64,000 nt of DNA, taken from assembly GCF_900103195.1 (NCBI RefSeq), contig NZ_FMWU01000010.1:124001-188000 (forward strand), in the 5' to 3' direction. The stretch is from Methylobacterium sp. UNC378MF. GTDB taxonomy: Bacteria; Pseudomonadota; Alphaproteobacteria; Rhizobiales; Beijerinckiaceae. Both the position numbers and the translations under genes were made by a program. The notes under the pieces are model-generated. The model saw nothing but the letters and a program-made list of their open reading frames with translations, was not told the origin of the DNA and searched no databases. Below are positions 43,851 through 55,784 of the stretch, piece by piece. Each line of letters starts with the position of its first letter. Position 1 is the stretch's first letter.

Positions 43851-45320
43851 TCAGCTCCGGGTGGCAAAGCAGCTGAAGCCGCTGCGCTTCAGGGCCGAGC
43901 AGGCCTCCTGGGCGGAATCCTGCTCGGCGAAGCCCGAAAAGCGGGCACGGAACAGCGTGGTGCCGCCATGCTCGACCTTGACGGTGTAGGGCGCAGCCTT
44001 CGAGAGGCTTCCGCCGACCTTGGCGCGTGCCTCGGAGAGCATCGCGCGGGCCTTGGTCTCGTCGTCCATGGCGCCGAGCTGGACCACCCAGGCGGTCGGT
44101 ACGACGCGGGAACCGGAAACCGCCTTCGGGGGCTCATCGCGTTCGAGGGAGGCCACCCGGGCCGTCGACTTGGACGCCCCCGGGAAGGGCGGCTGGGCAT
44201 TACTGGCGCCGGCATAGGCCTGGGCCGCCTTCGGGATCCCCTGCGGACCGGGCTTCCAGGTGCCGCCCGGCGTCGTCGTCTTGGACGGGGACAGATCGAG
44301 GGGCTCGCCGGTGGTGCCGGTGGTCTCGACATCCTCGTCGTCGGCGGAGGCGACCTGCGTGCGGGTCCGCGAGACTGCGTCGGCGATGACCGCCGGACGG
44401 GCGCGCTCGGCGACCTCGGTGACGGGCGCCGAGATCCGGGCGCCGGCATAGGCCCGCGGCAGGCTGGAGCGGACGAGGTCGGCCATGATGCGGTCGCGGC
44501 CCGCGCCGGACTTGCCGCCCAGCACGATCGCGACGATCTGGCGTCCCTCGGACTTCGCGGCGGTCATCAAGTTGAATCCGGAATCCCGCGTGTAGCCGGT
44601 CTTGATCCCGTCGACGCCCTGAACGTTGCCCAGCAGATGGTTATGGTTGCCGATCACCCGGCCGCGGAACGCGAAGGAACGGGTCTGGAAGTAGCGGTAA
44701 TAGTGCGGAAAGCGATCCTGGATCGCGCGGGCCAGCACGGTCAGGTCGCGGGCAGTGGTGAGCTGGTCAGGATCGGGCAGACCGGAGGCGTTGGCGTAAT
44801 GCGTCCGGCTCATGCCGAGCGCATGGGCCTTCGCGGTCATCAGCTGGGCGAAGCGCTCCTCGGAACCGGCGATGTTCTCGCCGATGGCGCAGGCCACGTC
44901 GTTCGCCGACTTCGTCACGATCGCCTTGATGGCATCCTCGACCGAGATGGTCTGACCGGGACGCAGGCCGAGCTTCGACGGCGCCTGTGCGGCGGCATGG
45001 GCCGAGATGGTCAGCTCGGAATCGAGGGCGAACTTGCCTCGCTCCATCTGCTCGAACAGCATGTAGAGCGTCATCACCTTGGTGATGGAGGCCGGGTGAC
45101 GCAGGGCGTCCTCGTTGACCGCGTGCAGGGTCTTGCCGCTCTTCACGTCCACAACCATCGCGGCATAGGGCGGATTGTAGCCGCCGCCGGCGCGGGCATG
45201 GTGATGGTGCCGGCCGCGCCGTGCCTCGGCCGGCGCGGCCAGGGTCGTCAGGACCGCGGCGGCCAGGATCGCGGCCGGGAGCGCTGGAATCGTCCGGGAG
45301 CGGCCTACTACGCTACGCAT
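43851..45320 (-). CDS. D-alanyl-D-alanine carboxypeptidase with C-terminal SPOR domain
   Basis: A 489-residue penicillin-binding protein. Signal peptide about 1-33, His-rich stretch after cleavage (RGRHHHHARAGG), then peptidase S11 domain with SxxK (S78-ITK), SxN (KSANDVACAIG) and KTG (GIKTGYTRDSG). A Pro/Ser-rich linker leads to a SPOR domain (about 405-489; WVVQLGAMDDETKARAMLSEA.. PYTVKVEHGGTTLFRARFSGF). It trims the stem-peptide D-alanine and is guided to septal glycan by SPOR. ATG 45320 is used; a GTG one codon earlier is possible. Confidence 0.93.
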   Translation of the reverse strand: MRSVVGRSRTIPALPAAILAAAVLTTLAAPAEARRGRHHHHARAGGGYNPPYAAMVVDVKSGKTLHAVNEDALRHPASITKVMTLYMLFEQMERGKFALDSELTISAHAAAQAPSKLGLRPGQTISVEDAIKAIVTKSANDVACAIGENIAGSEERFAQLMTAKAHALGMSRTHYANASGLPDPDQLTTARDLTVLARAIQDRFPHYYRYFQTRSFAFRGRVIGNHNHLLGNVQGVDGIKTGYTRDSGFNLMTAAKSEGRQIVAIVLGGKSGAGRDRIMADLVRSSLPRAYAGARISAPVTEVAERARPAVIADAVSRTRTQVASADDEDVETTGTTGEPLDLSPSKTTTPGGTWKPGPQGIPKAAQAYAGASNAQPPFPGASKSTARVASLERDEPPKAVSGSRVVPTAWVVQLGAMDDETKARAMLSEARAKVGGSLSKAAPYTVKVEHGGTTLFRARFSGFAEQDSAQEACSALKRSGFSCFATRS

Positions 45321-45644
45321 CACGCCTGATTGCCTCGCGAGACCGGAACTGGCCGGTCGTATCCCCTGCAGAGCCTCCCGCCGATCGCGTGGCCCCGCTG
45401 CATCACTGGAGAGTTAGGCAAGTGCAGTTACAGGCCCGTTAATGCGATCGCGGCGAATGCCGGATCGCGTCATTCCAGCCGGCAGTTGCGGGCGGACGGT
45501 CACGGCCTGGCATTCCTTCCGGCGACGGCCGTCGGGTCTTACCGGCCCGAGCTTGACGCTGGCTGTCGCCCCGCACACTCTCGTCGTGATCCCAGGATGT
45601 CGGTCGCGCGGCCGGCATTTTCGGCGGCGGTCTGGAGATCGGCG

Positions 45645-45989
45645 ATGCAGAGACACCCTGCCCTCCCGGCGAGCTCGACCATCTCGGGGATCGGAACGCC
45701 CCTGCAGCGTCTCGGGATTGCGGGCCGGGCAGCCCAGACCCTCGGTGTCGAGTATGCCGACTCGTTCAAGAAGGGGTTCGACGATCTCGGGGGCACTTGG
45801 CGCGCGCTCGCGGCGGCCCGCAGCCCGGCCGAGATCCAAGCGATTCAGACCGCATTTCGGAACCGGGCCGGGGAGCGTGCTGCGGCCCGGTTCGCCGCGG
45901 TCGGCGACGTGATGCTGAGCCTGACCGCCCCGCTTCTGCGGCCGAAGACGGCGGCGAGCGGCCCGACCCGTCCGGGCCCGGCGCATTAG
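45645..45989 (+). CDS. Phasin-like protein
   Basis: A 114-residue mostly helical protein ([40 protein letters not shown] in parts, then [23 protein letters not shown]). The amphipathic pattern and the [19 protein letters not shown] segment match phasin proteins that coat polyhydroxyalkanoate granules. ATG 45645 has GGAG seven nt upstream; an upstream ATG at 45597 would add 16 residues. It stands alone, between the divergent carboxypeptidase gene and clpS. Phasin identity is moderate since the protein is short and low in specific motifs. Confidence 0.65.
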   Translation: MQRHPALPASSTISGIGTPLQRLGIAGRAAQTLGVEYADSFKKGFDDLGGTWRALAAARSPAEIQAIQTAFRNRAGERAAARFAAVGDVMLSLTAPLLRPKTAASGPTRPGPAH

Positions 45990-46179
45990 CGGATCGGCGG
46001 ATATGCGCCGGGGACGAGCTGAGCAGGGCGGACAAGTGCGCACAGGAGTCTGGCGAAGTCGGCTCACCGTCTGTAGATTAACGGCTGTGGAGCCGAGCGC
46101 TGCTCCCGGCAGGCCAGGATCAGGATCGGCCTTCAGGGCCGGCGGCGCCCGCTCCAAGCAAGGGATCGGTTCGACGCAC

Positions 46180-46581
46180 ATGACACAGGTCCCCATGCAG
46201 GGCACCGCGAGTTCGACGAGGGTTCACCGGCCGGCGCGCACCGCGGTCACGGCATCCGGTTCGCGCGCGCCGGGGGGCGACGACCGATCCAACACGGCCA
46301 TCATTACGCGGACCAAGCCGCGGACGAAGCGGCCGAGTCTGTACCGGGTACTCCTTCTGAACGACGACTATACGCCGATGGAGTTCGTGGTCCTGGTGGT
46401 CGAGCGGTTCTTCAACAAGAGCCACGAGGACGCCTACCACATCATGATGCACGTGCATCAGAACGGGGTCGGCGAGTGCGGGGTCTTCACCTACGAGGTG
46501 GCGGAGACCAAGGTGACGCAGGTCATGGACTTCGCACGCAAACACCAACATCCTCTCCAGTGCGTTATGGAAAAGAAATAG
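46180..46581 (+). CDS. clpS: ATP-dependent Clp protease adaptor ClpS
   Basis: A 133-residue adaptor that delivers N-end-rule substrates to ClpAP. The core, from about residue 50, has [56 protein letters not shown] in parts, with the [10 protein letters not shown] substrate-pocket residues and the MMHVHxxG motif, and ends [11 protein letters not shown]. The N-terminal stretch of about 48 Thr/Ser/Arg-rich residues is longer than in E. coli. clpA starts 38 nt downstream. Confidence 0.95.
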   Translation: MTQVPMQGTASSTRVHRPARTAVTASGSRAPGGDDRSNTAIITRTKPRTKRPSLYRVLLLNDDYTPMEFVVLVVERFFNKSHEDAYHIMMHVHQNGVGECGVFTYEVAETKVTQVMDFARKHQHPLQCVMEKK

Positions 46582-46619
46582 GCGCCGCTCGCGGTAGGCA
46601 CGAAGGACAGAGGCCAGCT

Positions 46620-49109
<2,490 letters not shown>

Positions 49110-49201
49110 TGGTGTGCATGCCGGCTGGCGGCCTTCCGGACTCGGGGGCCGCCGGTCTATGACCGCCGCGACGCGCATGCGCCGCGGCGAGGAGGCGCCC
49201 G

Positions 49202-49486
49202 ATGACTGATAATCTGCACGAGGGACCTCTGTCCCCCGTCGCGCAGCCGGCGCCCCCCAAGAAGCTCACCCGGCGGGAGGAGCGGCGCCGACGTCGCCAG
49301 CGGCGCCGCCGCGGCGAGGAGGTGCTCGCCTGGGTGCTCGTGCCGTTCATCTGCTTCGGCATCTACTGGGGCATCAACGCCGGCTTCGACTTCTTCGGCA
49401 CCTCGCCGGGCCAGGTCTGGGACCAGCTGATGCAGGTCAAGGCCATGATGGAGAAGCGCTCGGGCAGCCAGGGCGCGCGCGGATAG
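49202..49486 (+). CDS. Small hypothetical membrane protein
   Basis: A 94-residue protein with a proline-rich start, a strongly basic stretch (about 20-38, KLTRREERRRRRQRRRRG) and one membrane segment (about 41-60, VLAWVLVPFICFGIYWGI). The positive-inside rule predicts the N-terminus in the cytoplasm. It follows clpA after 92 nt on the same strand. I do not recognise a family. Confidence 0.65.
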   Translation: MTDNLHEGPLSPVAQPAPPKKLTRREERRRRRQRRRRGEEVLAWVLVPFICFGIYWGINAGFDFFGTSPGQVWDQLMQVKAMMEKRSGSQGARG

Positions 49487-49549
49487 CGCGCGCCGCGCGG
49501 CCCGCGCGCGGAGGTCGACACCTCCGGACAGATCCGCGCGGGCGCGCCC

Positions 49550-50848
49550 ATGACACCGACTCGACGATCGCTTCTCGCCGCTCCCCTCCTGGCGATGCCG
49601 GCCCTCCGCGGCCGGGCCGGCGGCGGACCCGTGGTCGTCGTCGGCGCCGGGGCCGCCGGGCTCGCCGCAGCGGCCCTCCTGCGGGCGGCTGGGCAGAGCT
49701 TCACCCTCGTCGAGGCTCGGGACCGGATCGGAGGCCGCGCCTTCACCGACCGGGCACTCGGCGCCGCGTTCCGTTTCGACGCCGGCGCCGAGTACATCCA
49801 CTGGGCCGAGCGCAATCCCTGGGCTCCGATCGCCCGCGCGGCGCAGGCGCATGTCGCCCGCGAGGACGGCTGGGCGCGCAAGCTCGTGATCGACGGCCGT
49901 CCCGCCAGCGCGGACGAGATGACGCAGAGACGCGCCGGCTTCTCCGGCCTCGATGCGCTGCTCGCCCCGAAGGACGGCGATCCCTCCCTGGCGGAGGCGG
50001 CGCGGGCCGGCGGTCCGGACGCCGCCGCGGCCGCAGCCGGCCTGAGCCGGCTCTCTCTCGGCGAGGATCCAGAGCGGGTCTCGGCGGTCGATTACGACCG
50101 GCTCTGGTCCGGCTCGGACCTCTGGATCGACGGCTACGGCGACCTCGTGGCGCGGCATTTCGCCGACCTGCCGGTCAGCCTCGGCTGTCCTGTGCGGGGG
50201 ATCGACTGGTCTGGCCCGGAGGTCCGGGTCGAGACCGCGCGGGGCACGATCGCGGCCGCCGCCGTCGTCGTGACCGTGCCGGTGGGCGTGCTGAGGGCCG
50301 GGGCCGTGACGTTCACGCCGGACCTGCCGGACGCCGCCCGGACCGCGCTCGGCGGGCTGTCGATGGGCGCCTACACCAAGATCGGCCTGCGCCTCGACCC
50401 CGCGCGGCTCGACGCGGCCGCCCTCGGCGACGCGGTGTCGGCGGCGACGGCCGGGCCGACGATCTACTTCGAGATGCAGCCCTTCGGCCGGTCCCTGGCG
50501 GTGGCCAATCTCGGCGGCGACCTCGCGCGGGACCTGTGCCGGGCCGGCGAGGCGGCGGCGGTGGCGCTCGCAACCGAGCGCCTGATCGCGATCCTCGGCG
50601 GGGAGGCCCGGAGCGCCGTCCAGGCCGGGCGCCTTGCCGGCTGGTGGACGGACCCGCACGCGCGGGGCTCCTACTCCATCGTCGCCCCCGGCCACGCCGA
50701 GGCCCGGGAGCGCCTGCGCGAGCCGGTGGGCGGGCGGGTGTTCTTCGCCGGGGAGGCCATGGCCGGCGGCGGCGCCATGACGGTCGGCGGGGCGACGCTC
50801 GACGGCGAGCGCGCCGCCCGGGCGGTGCTCAAGGCGCTGGGCACCTGA
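49550..50848 (+). CDS. Exported FAD-dependent amine oxidase-like protein
   Basis: A 432-residue flavoprotein. N-terminal twin-arginine-like signal (TPTRRSLLAAPLLAMPAL). FAD-binding dinucleotide fold: VVVVGAGAAGLAAAALLRAAG, then VEARDRIGGRAFTD, both typical of flavin monoamine oxidases, and a C-terminal GRVFFAGEAMAGGGAMTVGGATLDGERAARAV that completes the FAD site. It oxidises amines or related compounds in the periplasm; the substrate is unknown. It ends 22 nt from the convergent adenylate cyclase gene. Confidence 0.87.
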   Translation: MTPTRRSLLAAPLLAMPALRGRAGGGPVVVVGAGAAGLAAAALLRAAGQSFTLVEARDRIGGRAFTDRALGAAFRFDAGAEYIHWAERNPWAPIARAAQAHVAREDGWARKLVIDGRPASADEMTQRRAGFSGLDALLAPKDGDPSLAEAARAGGPDAAAAAAGLSRLSLGEDPERVSAVDYDRLWSGSDLWIDGYGDLVARHFADLPVSLGCPVRGIDWSGPEVRVETARGTIAAAAVVVTVPVGVLRAGAVTFTPDLPDAARTALGGLSMGAYTKIGLRLDPARLDAAALGDAVSAATAGPTIYFEMQPFGRSLAVANLGGDLARDLCRAGEAAAVALATERLIAILGGEARSAVQAGRLAGWWTDPHARGSYSIVAPGHAEARERLREPVGGRVFFAGEAMAGGGAMTVGGATLDGERAARAVLKALGT

Positions 50849-50870
50849 ACGGCCCTCTGCCGCGCTCGGA

Positions 50871-51935
50871 TCAGGCGGTCGCGGCGCGGCGCGGCAGCGG
50901 CCGCGCGGGCGCCGCGACGGGGACCCGGCGCCGGATCGCCGCCACCGCCAGGGGCTCGGCGCGGCCGCGCAGGGCGTGGGCGCCGAGATCCTCGGCCACG
51001 AGGTCGTCCGGCAGCGGCCCCATCCGGGCGAGGAGGTCGGCCGAGACGAGGACGTCGACCCCCAGGGTCTTCGACAGGGCCTCCAGCCGGGCCGTCGTGT
51101 TCACGACGTCGCCGAAATACGCGATCTTGTGCCGCTCCAGCCCGATCTCGGCGGTCACGACCGGGCCGCAATGCAGCGCGGCGCGGAATTGCGGCACCTG
51201 CCCGAAGCGATCCCGCCAGCTCTCCGCCTCGGCGGCAAGCCGTTCCTGGAACGCGAAGACGCAGCGCAGGCAGGCGGCGTCGCGCAGGCCGCGCTCTATC
51301 GTCCAAGTCACCAGCGCCAGGTCGCCGACATAGTCGTCGATCGAGCCGCGGGCGCGCGCCACCGGCAGTGCCAGGGCGTTGAAGATCTGCCCGAGATAGG
51401 CCTGCGCCGCCCGGTCGCCGTAGCGGTCGGCGAAGCGCGTCGACCCAGTCACGTCGAGGAAGAGGAAGATCCGCTCCTCGCTGATCGGCCGGTGGTAGCG
51501 CCCGATCAGCAGGTTGGCGAAGACGCCGGGGCCGATCAGGTCGCGGACCCGGAACACGAACACGACCAGGGCCGAGATGCCGAGCGCGTAGAGCAGGCCG
51601 GATTGCGACATCAGCATCGCGTTCCGCTCGCTGTACATGAAGCGGAACAGCTGGTTCAGCACCGTGCTGGCGACGGCGTTCCCGACCACGATCAGCGCGA
51701 TGTAGAGCGCCACAGTCGCGAGCAGGAACAGCGGCGTCGCGAGGCCGCGGATGTGGTCGCGCAGGTGCGGCGCCAGCATCCGGCGCTCGTAGAGCAGGAT
51801 CGGCGTGCCGATGATCGCGCCGCGGATCGCCGTGCCGGTCAGCGGGGCGATCCCGAAGATCGCCCCGTAGAGCAGCCCCGCCAGGGCGCCGAGGCCCGGC
51901 GCCACCAGCAGGAACCAGCGCGGGCTGAAACGCAT
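50871..51935 (-). CDS. Membrane-bound adenylate/guanylate cyclase
   Basis: A 354-residue protein with an N-terminal membrane part (hydrophobic segments about 10-28, 30-45, 70-90, 100-120) and a class III cyclase domain from about 165: IFLFLDVTGSTRFADRYG, with the first metal aspartate, DYVGDLALVTW with the second, and an AALHCGPVVTAEIG..YFGDVVNTTARLEAL segment. It forms cAMP or cGMP. It lies 27 nt after egtD on the same strand, so it may be part of the egtB-egtD transcription unit, although no functional link is known to me. Confidence 0.9.
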   Translation of the reverse strand: MRFSPRWFLLVAPGLGALAGLLYGAIFGIAPLTGTAIRGAIIGTPILLYERRMLAPHLRDHIRGLATPLFLLATVALYIALIVVGNAVASTVLNQLFRFMYSERNAMLMSQSGLLYALGISALVVFVFRVRDLIGPGVFANLLIGRYHRPISEERIFLFLDVTGSTRFADRYGDRAAQAYLGQIFNALALPVARARGSIDDYVGDLALVTWTIERGLRDAACLRCVFAFQERLAAEAESWRDRFGQVPQFRAALHCGPVVTAEIGLERHKIAYFGDVVNTTARLEALSKTLGVDVLVSADLLARMGPLPDDLVAEDLGAHALRGRAEPLAVAAIRRRVPVAAPARPLPRRAATA

Positions 51936-51962
51936 GGGTCGCGTCCCCTGCCCGGTCGTCCC

Positions 51963-52937
51963 TCAGTCAAGCCGGAGCGCGTGGACCGAGAACAGCGCCG
52001 CCGGGTCCGTCCAGACCGTCAGCCACGTCCAGCCCGCCCGCTCGGTGAGCGCCCGGAACGTGGCCGGCGTGTACTTGTAGCTGCTCTCGGTGTGGATCGT
52101 CTCACCCGCCGCGAAGCGGAAGGTGTCGGCGCCGACCCGCACGGCCTGCGCGTCGCGGGAGACGAGATGCATCTCGATCCGCGAGGCGTCGGTGTTGAAC
52201 ACCGCCCGGTGGCTGAAGGCGTCGGGCTCGAAGCGGCCGGCGAGTTCCCGGTTGATCCGGGTCAGGAGGTTGAGGTTGAAGGCCGCCGTGACGCCCTGCG
52301 CGTCATCGTAGGCGGTCTCCAGCACCGCGGTATCCTTCACGAGGTCGACCCCGACGATCATGTGAGCGCCCGGCCCCAGGATCCGCCCGAAGCGGCGCAG
52401 CAGTGCCTCGGCCTCGTGCGGATCGAAGTTGCCGATGGTCGAGCCCGGGAAGAACCCGGCGCGCGGCAGGCCGTTCAGGCTCTCCGGCAGGTCGAAGTCG
52501 CGGGTGAAGTCGGCCACCACCGGTTCGACCCGCAGGTCCGGGAAGTCGCCCTGCAGCGCCTCTGCCTGCCCGCGCAGGAATTCGCCGGAGACGTCCACCG
52601 GCACGTAGGCCGCGAGCGTGTCGAGGTGATGCAGGAGCCGGCGGAGCTTGACGGTCGAGCCGCTACCGAACTCCACCAGCGCCGCGTGCACCGGTAGCAG
52701 CGCGGCGATCTCGGGACCGCAGGCGTCGAGGATGCCGATCTCCGTGCGCGTCGGGTAATATTCCGGAAGCTGCGTGATTGCCTCGAACAGCGCGGACCCG
52801 GCCTCGTCGTAGAAGTATTTCGGCGACAGGACCTTCTGGGGCTTCGAGAGCCCCGCGCGGACATCGTCGAGGAAGCTCAGCGGCGGCGCCTCCAGCGTAA
52901 CCGGCGTCGCGTCGGTGAAGGTGGGCTTGATGGTCAA
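51963..52937 (-). CDS. egtD: L-histidine N(alpha)-methyltransferase EgtD
   Basis: A 324-residue SAM-dependent enzyme that makes hercynine, the first ergothioneine intermediate. Family signatures seen: SPKYFYDEAGSALFEAITQLPEYYPTRTE in parts, LVEFGSGSTVKLRRLL (SAM-binding), FFPGSTIGNFDP, and GVDLVKD. Length is typical. egtB lies immediately upstream (18-nt gap), and the cyclase follows. Other ergothioneine genes (egtA, egtC, egtE) are not in the window; alphaproteobacteria often lack egtA and egtC. Confidence 0.95.
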   Translation of the reverse strand: MTIKPTFTDATPVTLEAPPLSFLDDVRAGLSKPQKVLSPKYFYDEAGSALFEAITQLPEYYPTRTEIGILDACGPEIAALLPVHAALVEFGSGSTVKLRRLLHHLDTLAAYVPVDVSGEFLRGQAEALQGDFPDLRVEPVVADFTRDFDLPESLNGLPRAGFFPGSTIGNFDPHEAEALLRRFGRILGPGAHMIVGVDLVKDTAVLETAYDDAQGVTAAFNLNLLTRINRELAGRFEPDAFSHRAVFNTDASRIEMHLVSRDAQAVRVGADTFRFAAGETIHTESSYKYTPATFRALTERAGWTWLTVWTDPAALFSVHALRLD

Positions 52938-52955
52938 TGGCGGCTCCGGGGCGCG

Positions 52956-54224
52956 TCAGGCGGCATCGGCGAGGCGCAGGCCCGTGAACTGCCAGCGCTG
53001 GTGCGGATAGAAGAAGTTGCGGTACGGCAGCCTGGCATGGCCCTCGGGGGTCGCCACCGACGAGCCGCGCAGCACGAACTGGTTGGCCATGAACTTGCCG
53101 TTATACTCGCCGAGCGCCCCCGGGAGCGGCCGGTAGCCCGGATAGGGGACGTAGGCACTGCGGGTCCATTGCCAGACGAGGCCGAAGGCGTCCGGCAGGC
53201 CGCCGTCGCGGGCCGCGACCTCCCACTCGAACTCGGTCGGCAGGAAGCGGCCGGCCCATCGGGCGTAGGCGTCCGCCTCGTAGTAGCTGATGTGGGTGAC
53301 GGGGGCGTCGAGATCCACCGGGCGCGCGCCGCCCAGCGTCATGGTCGCCCACCCCTCCCCGTCGCGGTGCCAGTAGCCGGGGGCCTCCCAGCCCTCCGCC
53401 GGCCCGGCATACCAGCCGTCCGAGAGCCACAGTTCCGGCTTGGCGTAGCCGCCATCTTCCATGAAGGCGAGCCACTGGCGGTTGGTCACGAGCGCCCGGT
53501 CGATCCGGCCGGCCGGGATCAGCGTCTCGTGCCGCGGGGATTCGTTGTCGAACGAGAACCCCTCCCCCGCATGCCCGATCCAGGCGATCGCGCGGTCGAG
53601 GGTGGCCTGCCCGGCCTGCGCCGCCGCCTTCGGGAATCGCCAGTCCGGGTCGTAGGCCGGGTTCAGCGGGTTCTGCGCGAAGGCGTGCAGGATGTCGGTG
53701 AGGAGGAGCTCCTGGTGCTGCTGCTCGTGATAGAGGCCGATCTCCAGGATCGGCAGCACCGCCTCCAGGGCGCGCTCGGAGGCCTGCCCCAGAAGGGCCT
53801 CGACGGCGCGGTCGATGTGTGCCCGGTAGGCCGCGACCTCCGCCATGGTCGGGCGGGTGATCATGCCGCGCTGGATGCGCGGCTGACGGGGACCCGCCGC
53901 CACGTAGTACGAGTTGAACAGGTAGTGCAGCCGCGCGTCGTAGATCGCGTAGCCCGGCAGGTGCTCCCGGAGCAGGAACTGCTCGAAGAACCACGTGACA
54001 TGGGCCCGGTGCCACTTGGTCGGGCTGGCATCGGCCATGGACTGGACCTGCTGGTCCTCCGGGGAGAGCGGCGCGGCGCGGCGCTCGGTCTCGCTCCGGA
54101 CCTGCCGGTAGGCGGCGATCCAGGCGGCCCGGTCGATAGGCCGGGCGGTGACGTGCGGCGGCGGGAAGGCCGGTGCCGCAGGGTCGCGCGTCTCGTCCGG
54201 GCGCAGTGCCGCTGTCGCTGCCAT
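52956..54224 (-). CDS. egtB: Ergothioneine biosynthesis protein EgtB (non-haem iron sulfoxide synthase)
   Basis: A 422-residue enzyme that joins hercynine to a thiol through oxygen. DinB-like N-domain: iron ligands in WHRAHVTWFFEQFLL (H72 or H75) and HEQQH (H166, H170). FGE-sulfatase C-domain: GLVWQWTRSAYVPYPGYRPL, GRFLPTEFEWEVA, VLRGSSVATP. The ATG at 54224 has AGGGGA eight nt upstream, so it is chosen over long upstream readings. It begins a run egtB-egtD-cyclase on the reverse strand. Confidence 0.95.
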   Translation of the reverse strand: MAATAALRPDETRDPAAPAFPPPHVTARPIDRAAWIAAYRQVRSETERRAAPLSPEDQQVQSMADASPTKWHRAHVTWFFEQFLLREHLPGYAIYDARLHYLFNSYYVAAGPRQPRIQRGMITRPTMAEVAAYRAHIDRAVEALLGQASERALEAVLPILEIGLYHEQQHQELLLTDILHAFAQNPLNPAYDPDWRFPKAAAQAGQATLDRAIAWIGHAGEGFSFDNESPRHETLIPAGRIDRALVTNRQWLAFMEDGGYAKPELWLSDGWYAGPAEGWEAPGYWHRDGEGWATMTLGGARPVDLDAPVTHISYYEADAYARWAGRFLPTEFEWEVAARDGGLPDAFGLVWQWTRSAYVPYPGYRPLPGALGEYNGKFMANQFVLRGSSVATPEGHARLPYRNFFYPHQRWQFTGLRLADAA

Positions 54225-54522
54225 GACGATGGTCCCCTTTTTCGGGCCTGACCGAGAACCGTCTTCTCGACCTCGGCCGGCGCGCAGAAGATATGTTCCG
54301 GCCGTGTTCCGGCAACCTCTGCAACAGCGCTGTTTGCGAGAGCGCTCTCGCTCGGAGCCGCGGGCCGGGCGCCCCCCTGAGCCTCGTCGGCTTCTTCGCC
54401 GCGGCGGCGCGGCGGTTAACGGAACAGGTTGGGGATCACGGGTCTTTCTCTCGCCGCAGTGAGATCGCCTTAACCCTCGCTGCCGAGATTTTGGGACGCT
54501 CTTCGAGGAGTCCGGGGTTCTC
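54225..54522. promoter_or_regulatory. Divergent regulatory region egtB / murI
   Basis: A 298-nt gap that should hold promoters for both directions. It contains GTTC-CGGCCGT-GTTC at 54295-54309 (resembles the alphaproteobacterial LexA box, but could be chance), a perfect 16-nt palindrome GCGAGAGCGCTCTCGC at 54336-54351, and TTAAC elements at about 54416 and 54472. No gene was seen. Confidence 0.4.
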
Positions 54523-55398
54523 ATGCGGATCGATCTGATGGCCGGGGCCAGCCTGTCCGCCGCCGCTTTGCGCTGTGCCGCCGAGCCGACCATCCTGGTG
54601 TTCGATTCCGGCCTCGGCGGCCTGACCGTCCTCGACGCCTTGCGGCGCGCCCGGCCGGATGCCCGCTACGTCTATGTCGGCGACGACGCCGCCTTCCCGT
54701 ACGGACGGCTCTCGGAGGCGACCCTCGTCGCCCGCGTCCTCACCGTGATGGAGCGGCTGGTCGCGACCCACCGGCCCGACCTTGTGGTGATCGCCTGCAA
54801 CACTGCCTCGACCCTGGTGCTGCCGGCGCTGCGCCAGCGCTTCACCACGCCCTTCGTGGGAGTCGTGCCTCCGATCAAGCCGGCCGCGGAGGCGACGCGC
54901 ACGCGGCTCGTGACCCTGCTGGCGACGCCCGGCACGGTGGCGCGCTCCTACACCCGCGACCTGATCGCGACCTATGCCGGGGCCTGCGCGGTGACGCTGG
55001 TCGGCTCGCAGAACCTCGCCGGGTTCGCGGAGGCCGAACTCGCGGGCGCGCCGGTGGACGACGCCACCCTCGCCGCCGAGATCGCCCCCTGCTTCGTCGC
55101 CGAGGCGGACGGGCGGCGCACCGACGTGGTCTGCCTCGCCTGCACCCATTACCCCCTGCTGCTGCCGCGCCTCCAGGCGGTCGCGCCCTGGCCGGTGACC
55201 TGGATCGATCCGGCGCCCGCCATCGCCCGGCGCGTCGTGCAGCTGATCGGCCCCCTGCCCCGCGAGGCCGATCGGCACGGCGCGGCGCTCGGCGCCTTCA
55301 CGGCCGGCACCTGCCTGACCGACGCCCTGCGCACGGCCCTCGCGGCCCGGGGGATCGGCGACGTCGCCGTCGAGGCGGTCCCGCTGCCGATGCAGTGA
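54523..55398 (+). CDS. murI: Glutamate racemase
   Basis: A 291-residue enzyme that makes D-glutamate for peptidoglycan. The substrate-binding start is VFDSGLGGLTVL (D28, S29); the two catalytic cysteines are C92 (ACNTAST) and C207 (CLACTHYPLL). Other family features are YVGDDAAFPYG and GVVPPIKPA. Length slightly exceeds E. coli. An ATG at 54523 is preceded by GGAG at a suitable spacing. Confidence 0.95.
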   Translation: MRIDLMAGASLSAAALRCAAEPTILVFDSGLGGLTVLDALRRARPDARYVYVGDDAAFPYGRLSEATLVARVLTVMERLVATHRPDLVVIACNTASTLVLPALRQRFTTPFVGVVPPIKPAAEATRTRLVTLLATPGTVARSYTRDLIATYAGACAVTLVGSQNLAGFAEAELAGAPVDDATLAAEIAPCFVAEADGRRTDVVCLACTHYPLLLPRLQAVAPWPVTWIDPAPAIARRVVQLIGPLPREADRHGAALGAFTAGTCLTDALRTALAARGIGDVAVEAVPLPMQ

Positions 55399-55784
55399 CG
55401 CGGGTGGCGCTCGTGGTCCCGTCAAGACCGGTTTCGGTGGTTGCCGATCCAGTCTGACGGGTCTCTCATCGTGCGGATTCGACAGGATATGTTGGATTCG
55501 GGAGAGCCCGATTGGCCGGCGACCGGACCTGCGCGGTCGGCATGCACGTTGTCGACGCCGCAGATCCCGCGGTCGCGACGCCCGAGGGGCGTCGTCACCT
55601 TGCTGCGCCAGAAGCTTGACGGCCAGATCCCGAGCAGCGCCCGCGCGGACTCGGCCGCCTTCCTGGAGGCTCTGAACGCCCGGGGGACGAAGAGGCGGCG
55701 GCGTTCGCCCTGGATCAGGCCGGTCCCGGCGCGGCGCGCGGACGGCTCAGGCGCCGCGTCGAGGACGCCCCGGGGCCGCGTCCC
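55399..55784. other. Region with a possible frameshifted ORF, no confident gene
   Basis: A 386-nt gap on the plus strand. One open frame (55441-56034, TTG start) reads VTLLRQKLDGQIPSSARADSAAFLEALNARG at about 55590-55690, which looks coding, and just after that another frame looks coding (GDEEAAAFALDQAG). They could be the two halves of a decayed small gene, but I recognise no family. No RNA gene or repeat was seen. Confidence 0.3.
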
